Positions 1 to 8,971 of a stretch of DNA of 59,045 nucleotides are shown piece by piece. Position numbers and translations under genes: made by a program. Source of the stretch: Polaromonas hydrogenivorans (GTDB lineage: Bacteria; Pseudomonadota; Gammaproteobacteria; Burkholderiales; Burkholderiaceae_C); assembly GCF_040105105.1 (NCBI RefSeq), contig NZ_CP157680.1, forward strand, positions 1 to 59,045. Direction: 5' to 3'. Under the pieces are notes generated by a model. That model did no database searches, was not told where the DNA came from, and saw only the letters and a program-made list of their open reading frames with translations. Numbering within the stretch: the stretch's first letter is position 1; every line of letters starts with the position of its first letter.

Positions 1-876
1 ATGGACTCCGCTCCAAAAACTGTCAATCCATCAATCGCAAGTCGGGTCGAAAAAGCGCAGCGCAACGCCTATTTAAGCACTAGGGGTATTGTTTTAAGTA
101 TTCCTTTTCAGATGGATCTACTTTTTCCAAACATCGTTGCCGAACGTGACGACTTAAGACATATTCCGAATGATTACGCTAGGTCTTCCCTTTTCACCGC
201 GAGAAACAAGACCCAGCCGCGTAAAACATTGATGCATGAAAAGCTGTTTCACTACAACGAGTTTGTTTCCCTGCTCTACACCGGCATTGAGCTACGCGCT
301 GAAAGTGATGAAATTGTTTGGTTGCAAATTCTCAACTACGGACAAAGCGTCCCGTTTGGTGAGCCCTTTCAATTTTCCGTGAAAGACTTGGTCAAGGATG
401 TGAACTGGTCAAGGAATGGCCGGAATTACGACCGGGCACGAGAGTGCATTTCAAGGCTCAAGGCCAATGAAGTCTTGGCCTTGAATACCAAGGCATATGG
501 CACGAGCGGGTCAATCTCACTCATCCAGAATTACACGACAGTCAACGATTCGGATGGCAAGCCGACGCAGTACAGAGTGTGGATCGACCCAAATTTAATA
601 GTTCTGTTTGCCGGCAATACCTTTACCAGCCATCGATGGAAAATTTACCGTGATTTGTCCCCTGTTGCTCGCCGTCTGACTGACTACATCGAAAGCCATA
701 AGCACCCTTATCCGCTTAGCCTTGAGAAGTTCCGGCAAATGTGCGGCTCCATCGATTCGAGCGTGACGAGCTGGCGTCAAACGGTCAAAAGGGCATGCGC
801 CGAAGTCCAGCAAGCCAAAATTGCCGCGATGGTAACTCTCAACAAAACCGATCAAATTTATTGTTTACGCGAATAA
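1..876 (+). CDS. trfA: TrfA-family plasmid replication initiator
   Basis: Initiator that would bind the iterons just downstream and open the origin. The 291-residue protein follows the TrfA family closely: NDYARSSLFTARN at about residues 57-69, DEIVWLQILNY at 103-113, a VLFAGN block near 201, then LSPVARR and a C-terminal winged-helix region with KFRQMCGS. These blocks match what I recall of IncP-1 TrfA. The start is the first base of the window; if the molecule is circular, the last bases (AAGGAAAACCC) supply a Shine-Dalgarno sequence. Length fits the short TrfA form. Gene symbol is by family resemblance; the iterons differ from IncP-1, so this is probably a different incompatibility group. 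Confidence 0.93.
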   Translation: MDSAPKTVNPSIASRVEKAQRNAYLSTRGIVLSIPFQMDLLFPNIVAERDDLRHIPNDYARSSLFTARNKTQPRKTLMHEKLFHYNEFVSLLYTGIELRAESDEIVWLQILNYGQSVPFGEPFQFSVKDLVKDVNWSRNGRNYDRARECISRLKANEVLALNTKAYGTSGSISLIQNYTTVNDSDGKPTQYRVWIDPNLIVLFAGNTFTSHRWKIYRDLSPVARRLTDYIESHKHPYPLSLEKFRQMCGSIDSSVTSWRQTVKRACAEVQQAKIAAMVTLNKTDQIYCLRE

Positions 877-1040
877 TTGAAAGCGGAAAATTAACAAGGG
901 TGCTTTCGGCGCCTTTATCACTCACAAACTATAGGTCAAACGTCATGGTGCAGGCTCTAGCGAGCCTGCAAAAGCGTTCGATATCCTTGCTACCGCTTCG
1001 CTTTAGTGTGGTGCTTGCTACCAATGCATCAAGTCAAAGC

Positions 1041-1333
1041 CTTGACGAATGACCTACAAACCTTGACGAATGACCTACGGCTTGCTTGTAAAACATAGGT
1101 CATTCGTCAAGGTTTTGATATTTTTGCCGGTGCATTTGTGGATAAGTTGCCAAGCCAGGTTCGAAACCTTAACGATTATTTATCTAGCTTGACGGATGAC
1201 CTATGCAGTTTGATGAAAGCTTGACGGATGACCTACGAAAGCTTGACGGATGACCTACGAAGTAGGCCAATAGCTTGACGGATGACCTATGAAAGCTTGA
1301 CGGATGACCTACGAAAGCTTGACGGATGACCTA
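1041..1333. repeat. oriV iteron array, nine 16-bp copies
   Basis: Nine copies of CTTGACGRATGACCTA. Direct copies start at 1041, 1062, 1188, 1220, 1242, 1274, 1296 and 1318; one inverted copy lies at 1096-1111. The first three carry GAAT and the last six carry GGAT. Spacing in the main cluster is 22 or 32 bp, a difference of one helical turn, so all six lie on the same DNA face. This is the expected arrangement of initiator-binding iterons next to a trfA-type gene. Confidence 0.92.
1137..1145 (-). promoter_or_regulatory. DnaA box, exact consensus
   Basis: TGTGGATAA is the exact complement of the TTATCCACA consensus. It lies between the first and second iteron clusters. A one-mismatch box (CTATCCACA) is at 1331-1339, overlapping the end of the last iteron. 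Confidence 0.75.
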
Positions 1334-1339
1334 TCCACA

Positions 1340-1435
1340 GGTTTTGTAACACGTTGATTACGTTAGATAATTTGTTCATTTGTGACTTTCATAACCATCT
1401 TTTAACCGTCTTTTTAACTAAAGAGAAGGCACCGC
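1340..1435. other. AT-rich probable DNA unwinding element of oriV
   Basis: Immediately after the last iteron and its DnaA-like box the sequence becomes AT-rich (TTTGTAACACG, TTAGATAATTTGTTC, TTTTTAACTAAAG) in an otherwise GC-rich plasmid. Position next to iterons and DnaA boxes is typical of the melting region. Inferred from composition and position. Confidence 0.6.
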
Positions 1436-1440
1436 CTCTT

Positions 1441-1799
1441 GGGGCTTCGCCCCGCCGGCTCCTCCGGCCTACGGCCTACGCCCGCGCTTCGCGCTCCCCA
1501 CCCGGCATCCCCAATACAACAACAGACCCCTGAAGGGGTCACAAAAACATCCACGGCTGCGGGCACTTCGTGTCCCGCAACGATGGCCAGTGAAGCAAAA
1601 AAGCCTCAGCGCTTGATCAGCTAACCCCCCAACCCCCTCTACACGAGGGGGCGAAATACCCTGTTGGACAAGAAGAGGGGCGAAAAGGCCGCTGGAATGG
1701 TCTGGACGGGTCTTCCTGCATCGATTGATCGCAAGTCCATGGGTACGGGGCCTGCAGCATTTCGCTGCGTCCTGGGGATGTAAGCCTGACATGTCGGCC
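1441..1799. other. Gene-free spacer with hairpins
   Basis: No credible gene. It holds hairpins GGGGC-TTC-GCCCC at 1441-1453, GACCCC-TGAA-GGGGTC at 1525-1540 and CCCCCT/AGGGGG at 1633-1651. They may act as termination or origin-boundary structures. Nothing else recognised. Confidence 0.5.
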
Positions 1800-1837
1800 C
1801 TTACCGTACGATTTTTTCCGTTTTCTGAAGCGACCCC
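1800..1837 (-). repeat. Solo 38-bp Tn3-family terminal inverted repeat
   Basis: Read on the minus strand this is a full 38-bp Tn3-type end: it begins GGGGTCGCTTCAG, has a GGAAAAAATCG middle and finishes ACGGTAAG, closest in style to the Tn501 branch. Its outer tip points right, so the element body lay to the left, where no matching transposase is visible. It is a relic end, different in sequence from the intact transposon that begins 5 bp away. Confidence 0.8.
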
Positions 1838-1875
1838 TTTTTGGGGTCACTTCAGGAAACGGAAAATAAAGCACG

Positions 1876-2442
1876 TTAAGCCTGCGAGCACGCTGGAATC
1901 CAACGGTACAGAGTGGGCACGGACACGCCCAGGTTCTTGGCCACGTCGCGTGGCGGCACACCATTGGCCAGCAGCTTCTTGGCTGATTCGATCTTGCTGT
2001 CGGTCATTTTCCGCTTGCGCCCGCCCTTGCGGCCCAGCTGGCGGGCCACTTCCAACCCTGCGCGGGTGCGCTCTCCTGTCAGTTCCCTCTCCATCTCGGC
2101 CAGGCTGGCCATGACGTGAAAGAAGAATCGGCCTGACGGGGTACCGGTGTCGATGGCGTCGGTCAGGCTCTTGAAATGCACGCCCTGCTGGTGCAACTGG
2201 CCGACCAGATCCACCAGGCGCTTGACGCTGCGGCCAAGCCGGTCGAGTTTCCACACGACAAGGGTGTCGCCCTCGCGCAGCATTTCCAGCGCCTTGGCCA
2301 GGCCGGGCCGCTCGGCCCGGCTGCCGCTCATCTTGTCGTCAAAGAGCCTGTGGCAGCCCGCCTTGGTCAAGGCGTCGAGCTGAAGATCAAGGTGTTGGTC
2401 CAGCGTGGAGACGCGCGCATAGCCGATCAGCATGCCGGACAT
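1876..2442 (-). CDS. tnpR: TnpR serine resolvase of the Tn3-family transposon
   Basis: Site-specific serine recombinase resolving transposition cointegrates at a res site. The resolvase N-terminus is clear: LIGYARVST with the catalytic serine, then LDQHLDLQ, MSGSRAERPGL, and VVWKLDRLGRS with the conserved arginines. A C-terminal helix-turn-helix (RDVAKNLGVSVPTLYRW) follows. I chose the start giving MSGMLIGYARV; an upstream start at 2475 adds an unconserved leader. The stop falls in the left inverted repeat. Transcribed divergently from tnpA. Confidence 0.93.
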   Translation of the reverse strand: MSGMLIGYARVSTLDQHLDLQLDALTKAGCHRLFDDKMSGSRAERPGLAKALEMLREGDTLVVWKLDRLGRSVKRLVDLVGQLHQQGVHFKSLTDAIDTGTPSGRFFFHVMASLAEMERELTGERTRAGLEVARQLGRKGGRKRKMTDSKIESAKKLLANGVPPRDVAKNLGVSVPTLYRWIPACSQA

Positions 2443-2613
2443 TGACTGAGTTGTTCCATGTTCTATCTTTCTCAAAACTCATCATTTTGGTGAAGTTTAA
2501 GAATATCATTTCGAGAATTATTTGTGAGAACGGAAGATCCTTGATTCTGCGTGCAGCACGCGTCACACAACAAGGCTTCTCGCAATCCTCCGTTTACAAG
2601 AATACCCCCCCCC
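2443..2613. promoter_or_regulatory. tnpR-tnpA intergenic region, presumed res site and promoters
   Basis: The 171-bp gap between the divergent tnpR and tnpA is where Tn3-family res sites and both promoters normally lie. It is locally AT-rich around 2466-2525. I could not delimit the individual resolvase subsites by eye. Confidence 0.5.
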
Positions 2614-5586
2614 ATGCCACGTCGTTCGATTCTGTCCGCCACTGAGCGCGACAGCCTGCTTGCATTGCCTGAGGCCAAGGATGAACTGATTCGGCACTAC
2701 ACGCTCAGCGAAACCGACCTGTCGATCATTGGCCAGCATCGCGGGTCTGCGAATCGGCTTGGCTTTGCTGTCCAGCTTTGCTATTTGCGATTTCCTGGCA
2801 TGGTCCTGGGTGTCGATGAGCCACCGTTTGCGCCCTTGTTGCGTATGGTGGCGGCGCAGCTCAAAGTGCCGGTGGAAAGCTGGGATGAGTACGGGCAGCG
2901 CGAGCAAACCAGGCGGGAGCATCTGGTCGAGCTCCAAGCGATGTTCGGATTCAAGTCCTTCACCATGAGCGATTACAAACGAGAGGTGCATACGCTGACT
3001 GAGTTGGCCTTGCAGACCGACAAGGGAATCGTGCTGGCCAGTGCGCTGGTCGAAAATCTCCGGCGGCAGAGCATCATCCTGCCTGTCATAAACGCCATCG
3101 AGCGCGCCAGCGCAGAAGCGATCACCCGCGCGAATCGGCACATTTACGCCGCACTGACGGACCCCCTGTCGGCCGTCCACCGCCAGCGCCTGGACGAGCT
3201 GCTCCAGCGCAAGGAGGGCAGCAAGGGAACCTGGCTGGCGTGGCTGCGCCAGTCGCCGGCCAAGCCGAACTCGCGGCACATGCTTGAACACATCGAGCGC
3301 CTCAAGGCCTGGCAGGCGCTGGACCTGCCGCAGGGCATCGACCGGCTGGTCCACCAGAACCGGCTGCTCAAGATCGCCCGCGAGGGCGGCCAGATGACGC
3401 CCGCCGACCTGGCCAGATTCGAGGTGCAGCGGCGCTATGCGACTCTGGTGGCGCTGGCCATCGAAGGCATGGCCACCGTCACCGATGAGATCATCGACCT
3501 GCACGACCGCATCATCGGCAAGCTGTTCAACGCGGCCAAGAACAAACACCAGCAGCAGTTCCAGGCCTCGGGCAAGGCCATCAACGACAAGGTGCGCCTG
3601 TACGGGCGCGTCGGCCAGGCGCTGCTCGAAGCCAAGAAAAGCGGCGCCGATCCCTTCGCGGCTATCGAATCCGTCCTGTCCTGGGACGCGTTCGCGGCCA
3701 GCGTCGGGGAAGCGCAAAAGCTCGCGCAGCCGGCGCAGTTCGATTTCCTGCACCGCATTGGCGAGAGCTATGCCACGCTGCGCCGTTATGCGCCTCAATT
3801 CCTAGAGGTTCTGAAACTGCGGGCGGCGCCGGCGGCCAAGGGCGTGCTCGACGCCATCGACGTGCTGCGCGGCATGAATGCCGACAACGCCCGCAAGGTG
3901 CCTGCCGGCGCGCCGACCGCGTTCGTCAAGCCGCGCTGGGCCAGGCTGGTTCTGACTGACGAGGGCATCGACCGGCGCTACTACGAGCTGTGCGCTCTGT
4001 CGGAGCTCAAGAACGCGCTGCGCTCGGGCGATGTCTGGGTGCAGGGCTCGCGCCAGTTCAAGGATTTCGAGGACTACCTGGTGCCCGCCGGGAAGTTCGC
4101 CGCGATGAAGCTGGCCAGCCAGTTGCCGCTGGCCGTTGACACCGATTGCGACCAGTACCTGCAGAGCCGCTTGTCGCTGCTGGAGCAGCAGCTTGCCAGA
4201 GTCAACCGCTTGGCCGGAGCCAATGAGCTGCCGGACGCCACCATTACCACCGCGTCGGGCCTGAAGGTCACGCCGCTGGACGCGGCGGTGCCTGATGCCG
4301 CCCAGGCCCTGATTGACCAGGCAGCAGCGCTGCTGCCGCGCGTCAAGATCACCGAGTTGCTCATGGAGGTCGATGAGTGGACCGGTTTCACCCGGCACTT
4401 CACGCATTTGAAGACCGGCGACACGGCCCAGGACAAGGCCTTGCTGCTCACGACGATCCTGGCCGACGGAATCAACCTTGGGTTGAGCAAGATGGCCGAG
4501 TCCTGCCCCGGCACGACCTACGCCAGGCTGTCCTGGCTGCAGGCCTGGCACATCCGGGACGAGACGTACTCATCGGCACTCGCCGAACTGGTCAATGCCC
4601 AGCTCGGACAGCCCTTTGCCGGGAACTGGGGCGACGGCACCACGTCCTCCTCGGACGGCCAGCGCTTCAAGGCGGGCGGCCGGGCCGAAAGCACCGGGCA
4701 CATCAATCCGAAATACGGCAGCGATCCGGGGCGCACGCTCTACACGCACATCTCCGACCAGTACGCGCCTTTCAGCGCCAAGGTGATCAACGTCGGCGTG
4801 CGCGACTCCACCTATGTGCTCGACGGCCTGCTGTACCACGAGTCCGACCTGGCGGTCGAGGAGCATTACACCGACACGGCGGGCTTTACCGATCATGTGT
4901 TTGCACTCATGCACCTGCTGGGCTTTCGCTTCGCGCCGCGCATCCGGGACCTGGGCGACACCAAACTGTTCATCCCCAAGGGCGATGCCAGCTATGACGC
5001 GCTTGGGCCGATGATCAGCAGCGACAGGCTGAACATCAAACATATTCGTGCCCACTGGGATGAGATTCTGCGGCTGGCCGCCTCGATCAAGCAGGGCACG
5101 GTGACGGCCTCGCTGATGCTCAGAAAGCTCGGCAGCTATCCGCGCCAGAACGGCCTGGCCGTCGCCCTGCGCGAACTCGGACGCATCGAGCGCACGCTGT
5201 TCATCCTTGACTGGCTGCAAAGCGTGGAGCTGCGCCGGCGCGTTCAGGTCGGGCTCAACAAGGGCGAGGCGCGCAACGCCCTGGCCAGGGCAGTGTTCTT
5301 CTACCGACTGGGAGAAATCCGCGACCGCAGCTTTGAGCAGCAGCGCTACCGCGCCAGTGGCCTCAATCTCATCACGGCGGCCATTGTGCTGTGGAACACC
5401 GTGTATCTGGAGCGGGCCGTCAACGCGCTGCGTGGTCATGCAAAGCCCGTGGACGATTCGCTGCTGCAGTACCTCTCGCCGCTGGGCTGGGAGCACATCA
5501 ACCTGACGGGCGACTACCTGTGGAAAAGCAGTGCCAAGGTCGGTGCGGGCAAGTTCAGGTCACTGCGGCCAATGTCACCACCTTAA
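2614..5586 (+). CDS. tnpA: TnpA, Tn3-family DDE transposase
   Basis: Transposase for replicative transposition. About 990 residues, the normal Tn3 TnpA length. N-terminal DUF4158-type region ([17 protein letters not shown], then [14 protein letters not shown]) and a C-terminal DDE domain with [27 protein letters not shown] and the family ending [17 protein letters not shown]...LTGDYLW. The start at 2614 (MPRRSILS) matches the family; a GTG at 2551 would add 21 unconserved residues. The stop TAA lies inside the right inverted repeat. Confidence 0.95.
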   Translation: MPRRSILSATERDSLLALPEAKDELIRHYTLSETDLSIIGQHRGSANRLGFAVQLCYLRFPGMVLGVDEPPFAPLLRMVAAQLKVPVESWDEYGQREQTRREHLVELQAMFGFKSFTMSDYKREVHTLTELALQTDKGIVLASALVENLRRQSIILPVINAIERASAEAITRANRHIYAALTDPLSAVHRQRLDELLQRKEGSKGTWLAWLRQSPAKPNSRHMLEHIERLKAWQALDLPQGIDRLVHQNRLLKIAREGGQMTPADLARFEVQRRYATLVALAIEGMATVTDEIIDLHDRIIGKLFNAAKNKHQQQFQASGKAINDKVRLYGRVGQALLEAKKSGADPFAAIESVLSWDAFAASVGEAQKLAQPAQFDFLHRIGESYATLRRYAPQFLEVLKLRAAPAAKGVLDAIDVLRGMNADNARKVPAGAPTAFVKPRWARLVLTDEGIDRRYYELCALSELKNALRSGDVWVQGSRQFKDFEDYLVPAGKFAAMKLASQLPLAVDTDCDQYLQSRLSLLEQQLARVNRLAGANELPDATITTASGLKVTPLDAAVPDAAQALIDQAAALLPRVKITELLMEVDEWTGFTRHFTHLKTGDTAQDKALLLTTILADGINLGLSKMAESCPGTTYARLSWLQAWHIRDETYSSALAELVNAQLGQPFAGNWGDGTTSSSDGQRFKAGGRAESTGHINPKYGSDPGRTLYTHISDQYAPFSAKVINVGVRDSTYVLDGLLYHESDLAVEEHYTDTAGFTDHVFALMHLLGFRFAPRIRDLGDTKLFIPKGDASYDALGPMISSDRLNIKHIRAHWDEILRLAASIKQGTVTASLMLRKLGSYPRQNGLAVALRELGRIERTLFILDWLQSVELRRRVQVGLNKGEARNALARAVFFYRLGEIRDRSFEQQRYRASGLNLITAAIVLWNTVYLERAVNALRGHAKPVDDSLLQYLSPLGWEHINLTGDYLWKSSAKVGAGKFRSLRPMSPP

Positions 5587-5699
5587 CGTGCTTTATTTTC
5601 CGTTTCCTGAAGTGACCCCTTTTTGCCTGGTCGATGCCAAGCAAGGGGTTGGGGGTGTAAGCGCAAACCGCCGATTTTTCCGGCAAGCGCGCAAAGCCA

Positions 5700-5826
5700 G
5701 CACTGGTGCTGGTTGACGCCAAACAGTTGTTTTACGACACGCCTCATCAGCTTCAGAAGGTTCGGGAAACAGCTACTGGTTCAAATGGCGGCTGGTGACA
5801 CGACTGCTCGTTCTACCCCCACATAG
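5700..5826. repeat. Copy A of an inverted duplicated block
   Basis: This stretch (GGCGGCTGGTGACACGACTG and surroundings) matches the reverse complement of 8717-8835 with scattered mismatches over about 110 bp. Together with the pair at 6285-6380 / 7912-8003 it forms a nested A-B...B'-A' arrangement, as if two inverted copies of one decayed element flank this segment. No intact gene remains in it. Confidence 0.65.
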
Positions 5827-5915
5827 AGGAAAACCTGCATACACATCGCCGCCCATGGGCTATGCTGTCGCTGCGTCAGATGGCTGGCGATCAGTGGCAA
5901 TACAAGGGAGACCCC

Positions 5916-6158
5916 ATGGAACCATTTATCGGACAAATTGAGCTGTTGGCCTTCAATTTCGCTCCCCAGGGTTGGGCTTTTTGCGATGGCGCCCTGTTGC
6001 CAATCAGCCAGAATACGGCGCTGTTTTCCTTGCTCGGCACGACCTATGGCGGAGATGGCGTTACCATCTTCGCGTTGCCCAATCTCAAGGGCAAGGAGCC
6101 CGTTGACGGCTCGCACTACTGCATTGCCCTGGTGGGAATCTATCCGTCGAGGCCTTGA
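5916..6158 (+). CDS. Small tail-collar-domain (MdpB-like) protein
   Basis: 80 residues beginning MEPFIGQIELLAFNFAPQGW followed by FCDGALLPISQNTALFSLLG and TTYGGDGVTIFALPNLKG. This is the start of the phage tail collar / microcystin-dependent protein fold. Family members are usually 170-200 residues; this one breaks off soon after the PNLKG motif, so it is a C-terminally truncated copy that may be non-functional. The chosen ATG is preceded by AAGGGAGA; an upstream in-frame ATG at 5862 lacks conservation. Confidence 0.65.
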   Translation: MEPFIGQIELLAFNFAPQGWAFCDGALLPISQNTALFSLLGTTYGGDGVTIFALPNLKGKEPVDGSHYCIALVGIYPSRP

Positions 6159-6284
6159 CTGGCAACCTTGGCGGGCTTGCCTTCGTGGGCGGACGACGGC
6201 GCTTTCAAAGGCGTGACCTGGACCGGAATGACGCCGTGTTGGCCGGCCCCTAACCGCTTGGCGGCGTGGGCAAACCCCTAGGTT

Positions 6285-6380
6285 TACCTTGCAATCGCGC
6301 AACGCCAAGCACTTTTATCAATTAAAACAACAGCTTGGAGTGAAAACCGCCGGATTCCGTCGGAATCCCGGCCGACCCTC
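6285..6380. repeat. Copy B of an inverted duplicated block
   Basis: About 95 bp matching the reverse complement of 7912-8003 at roughly 90 percent by eye (shared AGGGTCGGCCGGGATTCCGA and TTGATAAAAGTGCTT). It contains a CGGATTCCGTCGGAATCCCG palindrome-like core. Probably the edge of a decayed element. Confidence 0.65.
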
Positions 6381-6709
6381 GTGATGGTCGTCATGCTGAT
6401 CTCGGTCGAGGTGGGGGTTCCACGCCCAAATCCACGAAATTTTCAGACTTGTGTTTTTAGCGTCACTTTGAGCATCCTTTGCGAGACGTAGCCCACATGA
6501 CGAGCAGTGTGATTGAATTGTGGTCAATTCTGGTCTTGATTCTTGGTGTCACGCGAACGACCGTCTATGTGACTCCGGCTTTTAGACCATCGGTAGGTAG
6601 AAAACTTGCTGGTCTCACCTAAAAATCGCCTTCATGCAGACTTTCCAGCAGGGTTAAGGGGATTCTGAAATTTTCGTCGGTTTGGGCTTAGAACCCCAGG
6701 TGGCAGCGC
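6381..6709. other. Gene-free debris
   Basis: No convincing coding region on either strand. Some phrases (GGGGTTCCACGCCCAAATC; TTAGAACCCCAGG) resemble those at 8600-8980, consistent with decayed duplicated sequence. Confidence 0.4.
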
Positions 6710-6997
6710 TCAGGCATGCGAAGCCCGCGACGGATAAATCACCACCGAATCGGACTTCGGGCGAACGCTCTCGTTGTCAGTGGCCTGGCCCGGCTGGCTA
6801 CTCTTTGAAGAAGCCTGCAATGCATCGCTGATTTCCGCCTCGATGCGGCTGATTCGCTGCGCATACATGGCGGTCAATGCCCTATGGTGCTCGGCGGCCA
6901 CCTGATGCTCGACCCGGCTGACTTTGGCTTCTTCCAGATATTCGAGGGATTTGCGAATGTGCCTGTCAGTCTGGGGTTCAAATAGATAAAACCTCAT
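6710..6997 (-). CDS. Hypothetical protein, helical
   Basis: 95 residues beginning MRFYLFEPQTDRHIRKSLEY. The start is supported by AAAGGA a few bases upstream; the longer frame to 7015 lacks this. Predicted to be mostly helical over residues 10-60 (LEEAKVSRVEHQVAAEHHRA) with a polar tail. No family recognised. Near-normal codon use suggests a real gene. Confidence 0.5.
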   Translation of the reverse strand: MRFYLFEPQTDRHIRKSLEYLEEAKVSRVEHQVAAEHHRALTAMYAQRISRIEAEISDALQASSKSSQPGQATDNESVRPKSDSVVIYPSRASHA

Positions 6998-7078
6998 GAG
7001 ATCCTTTCTGTACACGCGAGCAAAGGGTAGTCGTTCTTTGTTGAACGCTCAACAGTTGAATTATCGGAGGGTAGGCTG

Positions 7079-7873
7079 CCGAATAGTTCCAGCTGTCATG
7101 AATTGAGGACTTGGCAAACAGGGGGGTGTTCATGCATGTTTCCTGAAGTGACCCCTATTTCAAATGGCTGTTTGGCAAGGCGAAGCCGCGTCAGGCCGTA
7201 GGCCCCAAGCCGAGGAGGTATGGGCAACTGGGCAGCCCGCAGGGCCTGTCCACACTGAGCGGCAGCGATTGTGGGCAGCCAGTTGTCCATGCCGGACGAG
7301 ATCGAGCACCCAGCGAAGTGCCGAGCCCGCCTGGCACCGCCAGCAGGGCGCATTCGAGCATTGAGCCAACATGCTTTGAAAAGGCAAGCTGCGCATGGCG
7401 CGCTTCCTCCTTTTTTTCCCCGAAAAAACACACTTTGACGCGGGAGCGGGGTCCGTACCGCTTCGCTACATCCTAGCTGCGCCAGGATAGGTCGGCAACA
7501 GCCATCGACCTCACGCCCCAGTCCATGCCGCGCGCCCATCACCCCCTGAACCCGACGAGCGCTGGTTCGCACCCGCCAGCGCGCCGCCGATCCACGCAGT
7601 TCTCCCAACATGTTTTCTGTCGAAGCGCCTTCTTCGCCGCCAAGTCAGTTGGTGATATTGCATCATCTTTTGTTATCCATTATAATAACGTTATTATAAT
7701 GGATATCGTTATTTAAAAGGTAGCGCCATGGCCATCGTCAACTTCGAGTCCGTCGCCGCTGCCGCCGAATCGCTCCAGGCCGCCGGCCAGCGCGCGAGCG
7801 TCAGGGCCGTCATTGCCGCTCTTGGCGGGGGCAGCCCGAACTCGGTGCTGAAACTGCTGGGAGCGTGGAAATC
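7079..7873 (+). repeat. Duplicated kfrA promoter segment, copy 1
   Basis: Direct repeat of 8972-9764. It covers about 650 bp upstream of kfrA plus the first 48 or so codons of the gene. Copy 1 has about 88 extra bases (7207-7294) absent from copy 2. The two copies diverge abruptly at codon 49 of the gene, leaving only copy 2 with a full reading frame. Confidence 0.85.
7674..7705. promoter_or_regulatory. Perfect 32-bp palindromic operator upstream of truncated kfrA
   Basis: A perfect 16+16 palindrome centred at 7689/7690, with half-site TATCCATTATAATAAC. It lies 23 bp before the ATG and overlaps TATAAT-like promoter sequence. KfrA proteins of IncP plasmids are known to repress their own promoter through a palindromic operator, so this is the likely KfrA operator. 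Confidence 0.8.
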
Positions 7874-7910
7874 GGGGTTTAGGGAGCAATGGAACGTAAA
7901 ACACGGTTAG
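7728..7910 (+). pseudogene. Truncated kfrA (DNA-binding domain only)
   Basis: Encodes 60 residues. The first 48 or so are nearly identical to the full KfrA at 9620 (MAIVNFESVA, ESLQAAGQRASVRAVIAALG, SPNSVLKLLG), then the frame runs into unrelated sequence (FREQWNVKHG) and stops. It keeps the DNA-binding part and loses the coiled coil. It has the same ribosome site (AAAGGTAGC) and a better operator than the full gene. It could still make a short DNA-binding peptide; otherwise it is a duplication relic. Confidence 0.8.
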
Positions 7911-7911
7911 A

Positions 7912-8003
7912 GGGTCGGCCGGGATTCCGACGAAATCCGGCGTTTTTCAAGCCAAGCTGTTGTTTCAATTGATAAAAGTGCTTGCTGGCGCGACTGCAAG
8001 CCG
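7912..8003. repeat. Copy B' of the inverted duplicated block
   Basis: Inverted partner of 6285-6380; see that entry. It begins right after the truncated kfrA stop codon, so the breakpoint that truncated kfrA is close to this repeat. Confidence 0.65.
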
Positions 8004-8224
8004 CAGTCTTGACTCGGCCGGACCGCTGAGCGCCACCGCGCAAAACAAGCGGGATTGCAGATTGAGTGGGTAGTTCAGCCAAAGCCCACCTGTCAAATCA
8101 CTGAAATCCAAGCCTGGCGTGGGTTTGCGGGCGATCTTACGCATTTACGAAGGAATCCTTACGCCTCCCTTTTAGTTCTTGTCCATCCCCATTTTGAACA
8201 GCCAAGATGGGTTGTACCCATCCT

Positions 8225-8263
8225 GGAGTCGCCTCAGAATTCGGAATTTAAAGCACGTTAGCG
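8225..8263 (+). repeat. Tn3-like solo terminal repeat
   Basis: GGAGTCGCCTCAGAATTCGG followed by AATTTAAAGCACGTTAGCG is 39 bp in Tn3 style, with the inner end facing right. The same inner half occurs at 33668-33690 and, inverted, at 35002-35040. No transposase is attached here. Confidence 0.55.
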
Positions 8264-8306
8264 TTTAGGCCGCCTGGACCGCTATCGAAGCGGAGTGGAA
8301 ATTCAT

Positions 8307-8483
8307 AAGTTTCTTATTGTGATAATTGAAACAAAATATTTCATAAATTCGTGTGAACTTCATCCACAAAAGACAAATGATGCTGAAAGTGGCCAAAAGC
8401 GAAGCGAATTGAAAACTAAAAAGTTTCAATATGTGTTAATTGAAATAATATATTTCATAAATTCGATGTGAACTTCATCCACA
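8307..8483. repeat. Pair of ~61-bp AT-rich direct repeats
   Basis: 8307-8367 and 8422-8483 share most of a 61-bp sequence including AATTGAAA, ATATTTCATAAATTCG and TGTGAACTTCATCCACA, offset by 115 bp. Each ends in TCATCCACA, a near DnaA box. They lie in a gene-free stretch (8004-8971) and look like binding sites for an unknown protein or the relic of a second origin. Confidence 0.6.
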
Positions 8484-8716
8484 TCTGGGATCGAAATAAA
8501 CGCACCATTCCCCCGACATTCAGCCAGTGGACCGAAGCAATTGCTTCGAGGCGATGCCTTCTAAGTCGCCATACAAAGCCATCGCGGCGGCGGCCCGCTG
8601 GTGGAATACGCCAGAAAGGGGTTGTAAGCCGGAACCCCAGAAAATTCCGCCGCCCGTCCCGACGATCAACCAGCAAGCTGCTTGAGGCGCTCGGCCAAGC
8701 GTCCGAACGCTTCGTT

Positions 8717-8835
8717 CACGTACTCCAAATGGGGGTAGAACAAGTCGTGTCACCAGCCGCCATTTGAACCAGTCGCTGCTTCCCGGACCTTGTGACGCTG
8801 ATGACGCGTGACGTAAAGCAGTTGTTTTCCGGCGT
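8717..8835. repeat. Copy A' of the inverted duplicated block
   Basis: Inverted partner of 5700-5826. The rest of 8484-8971 holds no credible gene. Confidence 0.65.
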
Positions 8836-8971
8836 GGCCTGCCATGGGTCGAAAACGGTACTCTTAACCGGGCAAAACATGCACGACAAACCATGTCGGA
8901 TAGGTTCAGTGGCCGGAAACACGGGCTGTGATGTTTTCCGGCGGAATTTTCTGGGGTTCCGGCTTAGAACC

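Larger units (their letters stand above)
1843..5619. mobile_element. Complete cryptic Tn3-family transposon
   Basis: A 3777-bp element with perfect 38-bp inverted repeats at 1843-1880 and 5582-5619 (GGGGTCACTTCAGGAAACGG at the tip) and a TTTTT duplication on each side (1838-1842 and 5620-5624), the 5-bp size expected for Tn3. It carries only divergent tnpR and tnpA and no passenger gene. The stop codons of both genes lie inside the terminal repeats. Perfect repeats and intact genes suggest recent arrival and probable activity. Confidence 0.96.

Noticed and set aside
3802..5496. Long minus-strand open frames of 249 and 308 codons opposite tnpA
   Set aside because: They are low-complexity mirror frames of a high-GC gene. 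The plus frame is an unmistakable Tn3 transposase.
7138..7156. Tn3-type tip (TTTCCTGAAGTGACCCC) in both kfrA upstream copies
   Set aside because: Only about 17 bp match, with no inner half of the repeat. Noted as possible relic but not called.
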